Under the pieces are notes generated by a model. The model was given only the letters and a program-made list of their open reading frames with translations. It was not told where the DNA came from and did not search any database. 51,082 bases of DNA from Candidatus Eiseniibacteriota bacterium (GTDB lineage: Bacteria; Eisenbacteria; RBG-16-71-46), in assembly GCA_025357055.1 (NCBI GenBank), contig JANXPZ010000008.1, positions 1 through 51,082 of the forward strand. The letters are read 5' to 3'. The translations under genes and the position numbers were made by a program. Below are positions 27,671-38,136 of this stretch, piece by piece (position 1 is the first letter of the stretch; each line of letters begins with the position of its first letter).

Positions 27671-28897
27671 TCAGCCCTTCGCGGCCCCCGCCGTCACCCT
27701 CCCGGGATACGCGGCCAGCGCGGCGCCGAGGCACTTCATCGCGCGCCTGAGCTTCGTCTCCTCGAGCACGTAGGCTATGCGCACCTCGTCCCGGCCGAGC
27801 CCCGGCGTGGCGTAGAAGCCGTCGGCGGGAGCCACCATCACGGTCTCGTTGTCCAGCGCGAAGTCCTTGAGCAGCCACTCGGCGAAGGCGCTGGCGTCGT
27901 CCACCGGCAGCCGCGCGCAGACGTAGAAGGCGCCCTCGGGCTTGCGCACCAGCACGCCGGGGATGGCCTCGAGTGCTTCGATCACGACGTCACGGCGCTT
28001 CTGGTACTCGGCGATCACGCCCGCGATGTAGGAGGCGGGCACCTCGGTGAGCGCGGCGCAGGCGACCTGCTCGACCGTGGGCGGGCACAGCCGCGCCTGG
28101 CCGAAGCGCATGATCGCCGCCATGAAATCCCGGTTGCGGCTGACGATGTTGCCGATGCGCGCGCCGCACAGCGAGTAGCGCTTGGAGACCGAGTCCACCA
28201 CCACGACCTGCTGTTCCATCCCGGCGAGCGTGAGCACCGAGCGGTGCCGGTGGCCGTCGTAGACGAACTCGCGGTAGACCTCGTCGGCGATCAGCACGAG
28301 GCCGCGCTCGCGGCAGATCGAGGCGAGCAGGTCGATCTCGGCGTCGCGGTAGACCGTGCCGGTCGGATTGTTGGGCGAGCAGATGAGCAGGGCGCGCGTG
28401 CGCGGCCCGATCTTCGCCTCGATCTCGGCGCGCGGCGGCAGGTGGTAGCCGTCCTCGGCCCGGGTCGTCACCGGCACGAGCTCCACGCCGATCATGGCGG
28501 CGAAGCCGTTGTAGTTGGTGTAGAACGGCTCGAAGACGATCGCCTGCTCGCCGGCGTCGCAGAGGGCGCCGAGCGTGAACAGCAGCGCCTCGCTGCCGCC
28601 GGTGGTGACGAAGATCTCCTCGGCCGCGAGCGTCACGCCGATCCCGGCATAGTACGAACGCAGCGCCTCGATGAACCCGGGCAGTCCCTGCGACGGCCCG
28701 TAGGGCACGTTCGCGTCGCCGTAGGAGCGCAGGCGGTCGAGGATGGCCTTCGGCGTGGGGATGTCGGGCTGCCCGATGTTGAGCGGGTAGACCGTCCTGC
28801 CGGCCTTGCGGGCCTGGGCGGCGAACGGCGCGAGCCGGCGGATGGGCGAGGCCGGCATCTGCTGGGCCCGCCTGGAGAGCGGCGTGCTGCTGGACAT
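27671..28897 (-). CDS. Class I/II PLP-dependent aminotransferase
   Basis: The 408-residue fold-type I aminotransferase shows the family residues: SPNNPTG with N177, IADEVY with D205 and Y208, the PLP-Schiff-base lysine K239 in VDSVSKRYS and the substrate-carboxylate arginine GARIG (R247). It resembles the gamma subgroup of aspartate/aromatic/alanine aminotransferases. The exact amino donor is not readable. GGAGG precedes the ATG at good spacing. It is divergent from speA with a 194-base gap. Confidence 0.9.
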   Translation of the reverse strand: MSSSTPLSRRAQQMPASPIRRLAPFAAQARKAGRTVYPLNIGQPDIPTPKAILDRLRSYGDANVPYGPSQGLPGFIEALRSYYAGIGVTLAAEEIFVTTGGSEALLFTLGALCDAGEQAIVFEPFYTNYNGFAAMIGVELVPVTTRAEDGYHLPPRAEIEAKIGPRTRALLICSPNNPTGTVYRDAEIDLLASICRERGLVLIADEVYREFVYDGHRHRSVLTLAGMEQQVVVVDSVSKRYSLCGARIGNIVSRNRDFMAAIMRFGQARLCPPTVEQVACAALTEVPASYIAGVIAEYQKRRDVVIEALEAIPGVLVRKPEGAFYVCARLPVDDASAFAEWLLKDFALDNETVMVAPADGFYATPGLGRDEVRIAYVLEETKLRRAMKCLGAALAAYPGRVTAGAAKG

Positions 28898-29091
28898 CAG
28901 GACCTCCGTCGAGAGCGGCCCGGGCCGCGCGGCCCGCTGGTGCGGGCGCGGCGCTCGGACGACGCGGGCCGAAGCGGGAGGAGTCTAGCGCAGAGAAGGC
29001 TCGCATCGCGAGTCGCGCCGCGGTACATTCCGGCCCCGGTTCGTGGCGCACGGTCGCCGGTCACGGCACATCGGAGCAGGCAGCCTGGAGG

Positions 29092-31206
<2,115 letters not shown>

Positions 31207-31210
31207 GGGG

Positions 31211-31243
31211 GATCCGCGCCCGCGCGGGTCGCGGGCGCGGATC
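31211..31243. terminator. Bidirectional terminator
   Basis: GATCCGCGCCCGCG and CGCGGGCGCGGATC form a perfect 14-bp stem around CGGGT, located between the stop codons of two convergent genes. Confidence 0.7.
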
Positions 31244-31245
31244 GG

Positions 31246-33450
31246 CTAGCGCGCGATGACGAGCCGCGTGGTCGCGCTGCGACCGCCGGTCTCGAGGCGC
31301 ACGAAGTAGAGCCCGGCGGCGACGGCGCGTCCGTCCGCGTCGCTGCCGTCGAACTGCGTGGCGTGGTCACCCGCGGAGCGTTCGCCCTCCTCGATCACTC
31401 GCACGCGGCGCCCCGCGAGATCGAAGAGCTCGAGGCGGACGGGCGCGGCCGAGGGCAGCGTGTAGCGCAGCAGGGTCGCTCCGCGCGCCGGGTTCGGCGC
31501 GGGCGACGCGAGCCAGAGCCACGCGGGAGTGGGGGCTGGCGGCACGTCCGTGGTGGCGCTCGCGGAGTACTCGCCCGCGCCGATGTCGGGGCCGGCCCCG
31601 CTGTAGTAGTCGTTGATCCCGGGCAGCAGCAGGCCCGCGTCGATCGCGGGGCTGCCGGCCTGCACGCGGTAGTCGCCGGTTGCGGGCGCGACGAAGAGCG
31701 GGTCGCCCGTGCGCCCGTGCGCCTCGAAGCCCGTGGCGGAGCGCAGGGCGGACAGGTTCCCGTAGTACCCGCTGTTCCAGTGGAACAGGGACGAGCTGCC
31801 GGGGGCGTAGAGCAGGTCGCCGTCGTAGTCGTTGCCGGTCTGCGATTCGCCGGGGTCGTCGTTCACCGAGCTGATGCCGTTGCCGACCAGGATGTTGTTG
31901 CGGAAGTGCATGTTCGAGTACGGCCCGCTCGGCCAGACGGCCGGCTTGCCCGCGACGTTCGTGGTGGCGGTGTTGTGGCAGATCCAGGTCTGGCCCGCGC
32001 TGGAGAGGGAGAACTTGAAGGCGCTGCGGCGATAGTTGGTGATCCGGTTGTAGACGATGTACTCCGGGCCCTGGTAGTTGGGCGCGACCGAGATCCCGCT
32101 GTAGTTGCCGTCGAAGCTGTTGTCCCACAACCTCAGGTTGATCCCCGAGACCGTGTCGGTCTCGATCGCGTCGTCCCCGCAGCCGGTCACGACGTTGCTG
32201 TAATAGTCCGCGTCGGCCGCGATGTTCTCGGTGAGTCCGTCGTTCGCGTCCATCCCGTCGAAGAAGCCCTGCACCGTGTTCAGGCGGATGACGTTGCCGC
32301 GCCCTCCCCGGTTGGAGATCCCCGTGATCTCCTCCTCGTGTGACTTGGTGGCGTCCCAGGGCCAGAGCCCTACGCGCGGGTCGCGGACCAGGTTGCGCTC
32401 GACCAGGTTGTCGGCGGCCGAGAGGCGCATGAAGATGCCGCGTCCGCCGACGGTGTGGACGTGGTTCTCCGCGATCCAGCAGCCGTTCGCGCCGCGCAGC
32501 TGGATGCCCGAGCCGTTCGAGCCGGTGCCGAAGTAGCGGATCTCGAATCCGGCCACGCGCCAGTAGGAGTTGTCGAGGAAGATCCCGGCGTTGTACCGCG
32601 CCACGTGCATGGTGTGGCTGGCCGGCGACGACTGGTCCTCCAGCTTCACGTAGAGCCGTCCGCCCTCGATGGCGAAGCCCTGGGTCATGCCGTGGGTGTT
32701 CGCGACGAGCTCCGCCAGGCTGGCGTGCTTGTAGAGCCGCTGCAGGCTGTCCGCGCACACGAGACGCGTGGTCGCCGCGTAGGGCAGGCTGTAGATGCCG
32801 CCGCCGTCACTCCGCCAGTCGCTGCGCCGGAGCAGCGCCGGGTCCGAGCCGTCGAGGACCACTCCGGGACCGTCGGCGACGAGCTGGATGCGCGCTGCGG
32901 CCGTGCCGGCGCGGAGGCAGTCCAGGGTCTGGTAGTAGACGCCGGCCCGCACGCGGATCTGATCACCCGGGTTGGCGCGGTCGGCTGCGGCCTGGAGCGT
33001 GGCGAGAGGCGCGCCGGAGGTGCCGGCGTTGGCGTCGTTGCCGCCGGTCGCGACCCACCAGGTCGCTCCGGTGGCCACGGTCGAGGGCGTGGACCGGGTG
33101 CGCGTGCTGGCGGTGGCGCTCGAGCCGCCATCGGGGTCCTCGATGACCGCGCGGACCTCGACCGGCGCGTCCTCGGGCAGCCACATCACGCTGCCGGCCC
33201 AGCGCTGGTTCGTGATGCGCGCCAGGTCCACCCCGCGCCGCCAAGCCGTCTGCCCGGACGGGCGCCACTCGAGGTGGGCGACGGCGTCCAGGTCGGTGTC
33301 ACCGGTGTAGGCGAGCCGGGCGCCGATGGCGTTGAAGGTCGGGTAGAGCTCGAGCGCGCCCGCGGTCGAGGCGGTCTGGGCGAAGGCGGCGGGGGGGAGG
33401 AGTGCGGCGTAAAGCAGCGCGACGAAGGCGGATGTGCGAGCGAAGTTCAT
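31246..33450 (-). CDS. Secreted right-handed beta-helix protein with sorting domain
   Basis: The 734-residue protein has a signal peptide (1-~24), an N-terminal beta domain (~30-125) and a WWVATGGNDANAGTSGAPLA start of the DUF1565/pectate-lyase-like fold near residue 130. A long parallel beta-helix follows (to ~630) with repeating Asn ladders (ENHVHTVGGRGIFMRLS, NRITNY, RNNILVG). The end is a FlgD-like/type IX-type sorting module (LFDLAGRRVRVIEEGERSAG). Such proteins bind or cleave polysaccharides outside the cell; no catalytic residues can be assigned. The ATG at 33450 was chosen to begin the signal peptide, with GGAGGG about 10 bases upstream. Confidence 0.82.
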   Translation of the reverse strand: MNFARTSAFVALLYAALLPPAAFAQTASTAGALELYPTFNAIGARLAYTGDTDLDAVAHLEWRPSGQTAWRRGVDLARITNQRWAGSVMWLPEDAPVEVRAVIEDPDGGSSATASTRTRSTPSTVATGATWWVATGGNDANAGTSGAPLATLQAAADRANPGDQIRVRAGVYYQTLDCLRAGTAAARIQLVADGPGVVLDGSDPALLRRSDWRSDGGGIYSLPYAATTRLVCADSLQRLYKHASLAELVANTHGMTQGFAIEGGRLYVKLEDQSSPASHTMHVARYNAGIFLDNSYWRVAGFEIRYFGTGSNGSGIQLRGANGCWIAENHVHTVGGRGIFMRLSAADNLVERNLVRDPRVGLWPWDATKSHEEEITGISNRGGRGNVIRLNTVQGFFDGMDANDGLTENIAADADYYSNVVTGCGDDAIETDTVSGINLRLWDNSFDGNYSGISVAPNYQGPEYIVYNRITNYRRSAFKFSLSSAGQTWICHNTATTNVAGKPAVWPSGPYSNMHFRNNILVGNGISSVNDDPGESQTGNDYDGDLLYAPGSSSLFHWNSGYYGNLSALRSATGFEAHGRTGDPLFVAPATGDYRVQAGSPAIDAGLLLPGINDYYSGAGPDIGAGEYSASATTDVPPAPTPAWLWLASPAPNPARGATLLRYTLPSAAPVRLELFDLAGRRVRVIEEGERSAGDHATQFDGSDADGRAVAAGLYFVRLETGGRSATTRLVIAR

Positions 33451-33589
33451 GGCAGGGTGCCCTCCGTGGGCATGGTTATCGGCCGGGGAGGACACTCACC
33501 ATAGCACTTCGTGCGGCCCGGAGCGGACTCAACAGCAGGCGGGGAATCCGCCTATTTCGACCGCCCCGGGCGGGCCCGACCCTCGCCGC

Positions 33590-35119
33590 TCAGCCCCGCG
33601 GAGGTCCGGCCCCACCGAGCCCGTAGAGCGGCTGGTACTTGCGCCACAGGTAGTCGAGGTACGGCTCGATGCTCATGGGCGAGCCCGTGGCGCGCTCGAC
33701 CAGTTCGTCGGCGGTGAACTTGGCGCCGTGCTGGTAGACGTTCTCCCGCAGCCAGGCGTGGAGCGCGCCGAACTCGCCGCGCGCGATCTCGCCGGGGATC
33801 GCCGGGTGCGCCCGGGTCGCGGCCGCGAAGAACTGGGCGCTCAGGATGTTCCCGATCGTGTAGCCCTGGAACTGCCCGCCGATCAGGCCCGCGTACCAGT
33901 GCACGTCCTGCAGGGCGCCGTCCCGGTCGTCGGGCGGCGAGAGACCGAGGTCCGTCATCATGCGGGTGCGCCAGGCGTCCGGCAGGTCCTTCACCTCGAG
34001 GCGCCCCTCGAGCAGGTCCAGCTCGAGGTCGAAGCGCAGCATGACGTGCAGGTTGTAGGTGACCTCGTCGGCGTCGGTGCGGATGAGCGAGCGGGCGACC
34101 CGGTTGATGGCGCGGTAGAACGTCTCCAGCGGCACCGTCGCGAGCTGCGCCGGGAAGCTCGCCTGCAGCCGTGGATAGAAGTGCTCCCAGAAGCCGCGGC
34201 TGCGTCCGACCAGGTTCTCCCAGAGGCGCGACTGGCTTTCGTGCACGCCCGCCGAGGCCCCCTCGGCCAGCGGGGTGCCGTCGTACTCGTGGCGGATGCC
34301 CTGCTCGTAGAGCGCGTGCCCGCACTCGTGCAGCGTGCTGAAGAGCGCGTCGGTGAGGTCGTCCTCGCGCACCCGGGTGGTGATGCGCACGTCGCCGAGC
34401 GAGAACTTGGTCATGAACGGGTGGTGTGTCTTGTCCTGGCGGCCGCGCTCGAGGTCGAAGCCGTAGCGCCGGATCACCCCGAGTCCGAAGGCCAGCTGGT
34501 CGGCCTCGGGTGCGTGCTGTCTCAGGCACGAGTCGTCGGCCGGCGGCTGCGCGGTGATGGCGCGCACCAGCGGCACCAGGCGCTCGCGCAGTTCGGCGAA
34601 CAGGAGGCGCACCGCGGCGGCCTTCAGGCCGGGATCGGAATAGTCGATGAGCGGGTCGGCGATGGATTCGTAGCCGGGGAAGAAGCCAGCCAGCCGTCGC
34701 GAGAGGTCGAGCGTCTGCTCCAGCAGCGGGCGCATGCGGGCGAAGTCGTTCGCCGGGCGGGCCTCGGTCCACACCTGGTAGGAGTGCGCGTCGTGCTCGC
34801 TCATCTCGGAGACGAACGCGGCCGGCACCCGGACCGAGCGCTCGTACTCGCGGCGCGTCACCCGCACCAGCGAGACGTCGTCCGCATCGCGGGGCAGGTC
34901 GCGGGTCTCACGCTCCAGCGCGTCGAGCAACCGCCCGAGCGCGGCGTCGGTGAACTTCTCGTGGGCGAGCCGGCCCAGCGTGGCCAGCTGCCGGCCGCGC
35001 GCCCCGGCGCCGCCGGGCGGCATGTAGGTCGCCTGGTCCCAGCGCAGCACCGCGGCCGCCGAGCCGAGGTCGTTCACTTCGAGCAGCCGGGCCTTCAATT
35101 CGTCGAGTCGTGCGTTCAT
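33590..35119 (-). CDS. M32-family carboxypeptidase
   Basis: The 509-residue Taq-type zinc carboxypeptidase has the HExxH site at H264-E265-H268 (TLHECGHALYEQG) and the downstream HESQSRLWEN motif (H293, E294) that defines M32. The substrate-channel IRTDADEVTYNLH motif is also present. It removes C-terminal residues from peptides in the cytoplasm. Length is typical. CGGAG lies 7 bases before the ATG. The gap to the upstream nitroreductase gene is 124 bases with no clear promoter. Confidence 0.93.
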   Translation of the reverse strand: MNARLDELKARLLEVNDLGSAAAVLRWDQATYMPPGGAGARGRQLATLGRLAHEKFTDAALGRLLDALERETRDLPRDADDVSLVRVTRREYERSVRVPAAFVSEMSEHDAHSYQVWTEARPANDFARMRPLLEQTLDLSRRLAGFFPGYESIADPLIDYSDPGLKAAAVRLLFAELRERLVPLVRAITAQPPADDSCLRQHAPEADQLAFGLGVIRRYGFDLERGRQDKTHHPFMTKFSLGDVRITTRVREDDLTDALFSTLHECGHALYEQGIRHEYDGTPLAEGASAGVHESQSRLWENLVGRSRGFWEHFYPRLQASFPAQLATVPLETFYRAINRVARSLIRTDADEVTYNLHVMLRFDLELDLLEGRLEVKDLPDAWRTRMMTDLGLSPPDDRDGALQDVHWYAGLIGGQFQGYTIGNILSAQFFAAATRAHPAIPGEIARGEFGALHAWLRENVYQHGAKFTADELVERATGSPMSIEPYLDYLWRKYQPLYGLGGAGPPRG

Positions 35120-35243
35120 CGAAGCACTCCGAGGGGTGGGGTGCGGTGCGTGGCTGCGGCGATCGGATCGGCGCGGCGGTCCTCCTCTTCATCCTGCCTG
35201 TGGATGGGAGACGGGTCAGCGCTGAACCGCCGCGACGGAGCGG

Positions 35244-35918
35244 CTACTTTCTCCGGCCGACCGGCATGAGGGCGAGCACCTCCCAGGCGGAGGGCACCCC
35301 GAGCGCGCGCCGCACGGCGCCCTCGTCGAAGCCGCCGACCATCACCGTGCCCAGTCCCAGCACCGTGCACTCGAGATAGACGTCCTGCACGATGAAGCCC
35401 GCCTCCATGCCCAGCCAGCGTTCGGAGTTGCCGCGGAACTTCGTCGCGGCGAGCGTGCTGTCGCCGATCACGGCGACGACCGCCGCGGCGTGCTGGAGGG
35501 TCTCCTGCCCGCGCGCGGCCGCGGCGAGGGAGTCACGCAGCGGACCGGCGGCGACCCGCGCGAGCGCGTGCTCCTTCGGCTCGTAGCGGTAGACGCCGGC
35601 CGCCAGCCCGGTGACGTCGCCGGCCACCAGCCAGACCTGGAGCGGGTAGACCGCACGCGCCGAAGGCGTGGCGCGCTTGCCGTCCGGGCCGGTGATGCCC
35701 TGCGCCACCCACATGAGCTGCGAGACCTCGGAGAGCGTGAGCGCGCCGGGCGCGTATTCGCGCACCGAGCGGCGCTGGGCGATGGCCTGTTCGAGCGTGA
35801 CCTTGCCGGTCACGTCGGGCTTCGGCAGGGCGACGGTGAGGGACTCCGCTGCGAGGGCGAGTGCCCCGGCGGACAGGGCGGCTGCGGCGACGAGGGAGAG
35901 GACGATGCGGCGCTTCAT
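35244..35918 (-). CDS. Exported SagB-type nitroreductase-like flavoprotein
   Basis: The 224-residue protein begins with a clear signal peptide (1-~23, ending ALALAAES). The remaining ~200 residues are a nitroreductase fold of the SagB/ThcOx type: RRSVREYAPGALTLSEVSQ, MWVAQGIT, ATPSARAVYPLQVWLVAG and GFIVQDVYLECTVLGLGTVM. Family members bind FMN and oxidise or reduce azoline or other substrates; the RRSVR arginine contacts FMN phosphate. The predicted export is unusual for an FMN enzyme. ACGGAGG lies about 6 bases before the ATG. No thiazole/oxazole peptide cluster is adjacent. Confidence 0.8.
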   Translation of the reverse strand: MKRRIVLSLVAAAALSAGALALAAESLTVALPKPDVTGKVTLEQAIAQRRSVREYAPGALTLSEVSQLMWVAQGITGPDGKRATPSARAVYPLQVWLVAGDVTGLAAGVYRYEPKEHALARVAAGPLRDSLAAAARGQETLQHAAAVVAVIGDSTLAATKFRGNSERWLGMEAGFIVQDVYLECTVLGLGTVMVGGFDEGAVRRALGVPSAWEVLALMPVGRRK

Positions 35919-36101
35919 GAACGGCCTCCGTTGTGATCGATGCGTGCGCCGGCAGGTGCCGACGAGTCCGGCCTTCGTGATCGTGCGGCCCGGTCACGAC
36001 CTTGCTCCCACGTGGCCCGGGTCAGAGCGTGCATCGTGGACAGTACGATATCGAGTGTGCGGAGGCGATGGAAGCGGCGTCGGCGCCGGGCGGGAGTGTT
36101 C

Positions 36102-37169
36102 TCAGCCTGTCTCCCTCGGGAGGGGTGGCTTCCAGCGGCCGGGCACGGTCTGCCCGCAATCGGGACAGCGGCCATCCGCGAGATGGTCTTCCAGCACCGC
36201 GTGCCAGGAGCGGCGGATGAGGAGCCGCCCGCAGGCCGGGCAGGACGTGTGGGCGCCGTCACCGAGCACGTTGCCCTCGTAGACGTACCGCAACCCCGCC
36301 TCGCGCGCGATCCGCCGGGCGGCGCGCAGCGTGGCCGGCGGGGTGGGCGGCAGATCGCGCAGCCGGAAGTCGGGGTGGAAGGCGGTGAAGTGCAGGGGCA
36401 CGTCGGGGCCGAGGTGTTCGAGCACCCAGTCGGCCAGCCGCCGCAGGTCATCCGGGCCGTCGTTCAGCGTGGGGATGACGAGGTTCGTGATCTCGACCCA
36501 CACGCCGGTCTCGTCCCGGAGCCTGCGCAGCGTGTCGAGCACGGGCGCGAGCCGCGCCAGCGCGTGGCGGCGGTAGAACCCGTCGTCGAGCGCCTTGAGG
36601 TCCACGTTGGCGGCGGCCACGTGATCGTAAAGGTCGTGGAACGCCTCCCGCGTGACGTAGCCGTTCGTGACCATCACCGTCGCGATCCCGCGCTCCCGCG
36701 CGGCCGCGCAGACGTCGAGCACGTACTCGGCCCAGATGGTGGGTTCGTTGTAGGTGAAGGCGATCGAGGGGCAGCCGCGCTCGAGGGCGAGGGCGACCAC
36801 GTCCGCGGGCGCAAGGTGCCTCACCGGGACCGGCTCGCGGCGCGAGTGGGAGAGATCCGAGTTCTGGCAGAAGGAGCAGGCCAGGTCGCAGCCCGTGGTC
36901 CCCAGGGAGAGCACGCTCGTGCCGGGCAGGAAGTGGAAGAGCGGCTTCTTCTCGACGGGGTCCGACTGCACGGCGGCGGGCGCGCCGTAGCCCAGGCTGA
37001 CGAGCCGCCCGCCCTGGTTCGCGCGGATCGAGCAGAAGCCGGCCTGGCCCGCGCGCAGGCGACAGTGGCGCGGGCAGAGGAAGCAGTGGACGCGCCCGTC
37101 CGGCGCGGTCTCCCACCAGCGCGCCACGTGCGGGGCGCTGGCTGCGACGATGGATCCGAGGTTCGACAC
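36102..37169 (-). CDS. amrS: AmmeMemoRadiSam-type radical SAM enzyme
   Basis: The 355-residue protein resembles pyruvate-formate-lyase-activating-type radical SAM proteins of the AmmeMemoRadiSam system. The 4Fe-4S/SAM motif is C94-x3-C98-x2-C101 (GCDLACSFCQNSDLS). It is preceded by an N-terminal cysteine cluster (C29, C32, C36, C46) and followed by a C-terminal zinc-ribbon-like pair (CPAC at 310-313, CPDC at 335-338). Partner AMMECR1 and Memo domains are not encoded in this window. The function of the system is not established. It starts with GTG at 37169, preceded by TGGAGG, and lies behind a terminator that separates it from the cyclophilin gene. Confidence 0.85.
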   Translation of the reverse strand: MSNLGSIVAASAPHVARWWETAPDGRVHCFLCPRHCRLRAGQAGFCSIRANQGGRLVSLGYGAPAAVQSDPVEKKPLFHFLPGTSVLSLGTTGCDLACSFCQNSDLSHSRREPVPVRHLAPADVVALALERGCPSIAFTYNEPTIWAEYVLDVCAAARERGIATVMVTNGYVTREAFHDLYDHVAAANVDLKALDDGFYRRHALARLAPVLDTLRRLRDETGVWVEITNLVIPTLNDGPDDLRRLADWVLEHLGPDVPLHFTAFHPDFRLRDLPPTPPATLRAARRIAREAGLRYVYEGNVLGDGAHTSCPACGRLLIRRSWHAVLEDHLADGRCPDCGQTVPGRWKPPLPRETG

Positions 37170-37213
37170 CGGCGTCCTCCAGGCGGGATTCTACGCCGCC
37201 GGCGGGTGGAAAG

Positions 37214-37250
37214 CGCAACGCCCGACGCGAGCCTCGCGCCGGGCGTTGCG
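37214..37250 (-). terminator. Terminator of the cyclophilin gene
   Basis: CGCAACGCCCG at 37214-37224 pairs with CGGGCGTTGCG at 37240-37250, with a further inner CGCGA/TCGCG stem. On the minus strand the hairpin is followed by CTTTCC. It lies just after the stop of the gene at 37266. Confidence 0.65.
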
Positions 37251-37265
37251 CCGTTCCCGCTCCCG

Positions 37266-37949
37266 CTACTTCACTTCGACGGTGACCTTGGTCATGCTCA
37301 ACGGCTCGGAGGTGCGGCCGCTCTGCGAGCCCGCCGCCTCGAGCTTCTTCAGCACGTCCAACCCTTCGACCACCTCGCCGAAGATGGTGTGCTTGCCGTC
37401 GAGCCACGGCGTGGCGACGAAGGTCAGGAAGAACTGGCTGCCGTCGGTCCCGGGGCCCGCATTGGCCATCGAGAGCAGGCCGCCCTTGGTGTGCTTCACG
37501 CTCGGGCTGAATTCGCCGCCGAAGCCGTAGCCCGGGTTGCCCGTGCCGGTGCCGAGCGGGCAGCCGCCCTGGGCCATGAAGCTGGTGATGACGCGGTGGA
37601 AGGGGATGCCATCGTAGAAGCCCAGCTTCGTCAGGTAGAGGAAGTTCGTCACGTGCATCGGCGCCACGTCGGGCAGGAACTTGATGAGGATGGTGCCCTT
37701 GTTCGTGACCATGCGCGCGAAGTAGGTGTGTTCCTTGTCGAACGTCGCCACGGGCGGCTTGGGCAGCGAGGTCTTCCAGCCCGGCTTGGCCTTGTCGATC
37801 TTCGCGGTGGTGATGAACTGGTCGATCTGCTGCATCGCGGAGTCCTTGAGCTGGGCCGGGGCGGCCGTGGTCTTCTTGGGCGGGTCGGCGGCGATCGCCA
37901 GGCTCGCGCACATCGCCAGAGCGGCGACGGACAGCAACAGGCGCTTCAT
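37266..37949 (-). CDS. Exported cyclophilin-type peptidyl-prolyl isomerase
   Basis: The 227-residue protein has a signal peptide (1-~21; KRLLLSVAALAMCASLAIA) followed by a ~50-residue helical leader and one cyclophilin domain. Active-site landmarks are FHRVITSFMAQGG, SMANAGPGTDGSQFFLTF and WLDGKHTIFGEVVEGLDV. It catalyses cis-trans isomerisation of prolyl bonds, here probably in the periplasm during folding of exported proteins. The start at 37949 is preceded by GGAGGAGAACAG and gives a proper signal peptide. Confidence 0.92.
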   Translation of the reverse strand: MKRLLLSVAALAMCASLAIAADPPKKTTAAPAQLKDSAMQQIDQFITTAKIDKAKPGWKTSLPKPPVATFDKEHTYFARMVTNKGTILIKFLPDVAPMHVTNFLYLTKLGFYDGIPFHRVITSFMAQGGCPLGTGTGNPGYGFGGEFSPSVKHTKGGLLSMANAGPGTDGSQFFLTFVATPWLDGKHTIFGEVVEGLDVLKKLEAAGSQSGRTSEPLSMTKVTVEVK

Positions 37950-38136
37950 CGTCTGTTCTCCTCCATGGGTCCAGGTGGGTCCGGTCACGGGAGCGGAGAA
38001 ACCCTACCATCACCGGAGCGTCGGGTGCGAACGGAGCGCGACCTTCGATGTCAGGAAGCGGTGAAATCCGGCCCGGCGCACTCGCGCGTCACGGGGCTTC
38101 GGTGTGGAGGGGGCCGGGCCGGAGCGCTTGAGCCGA

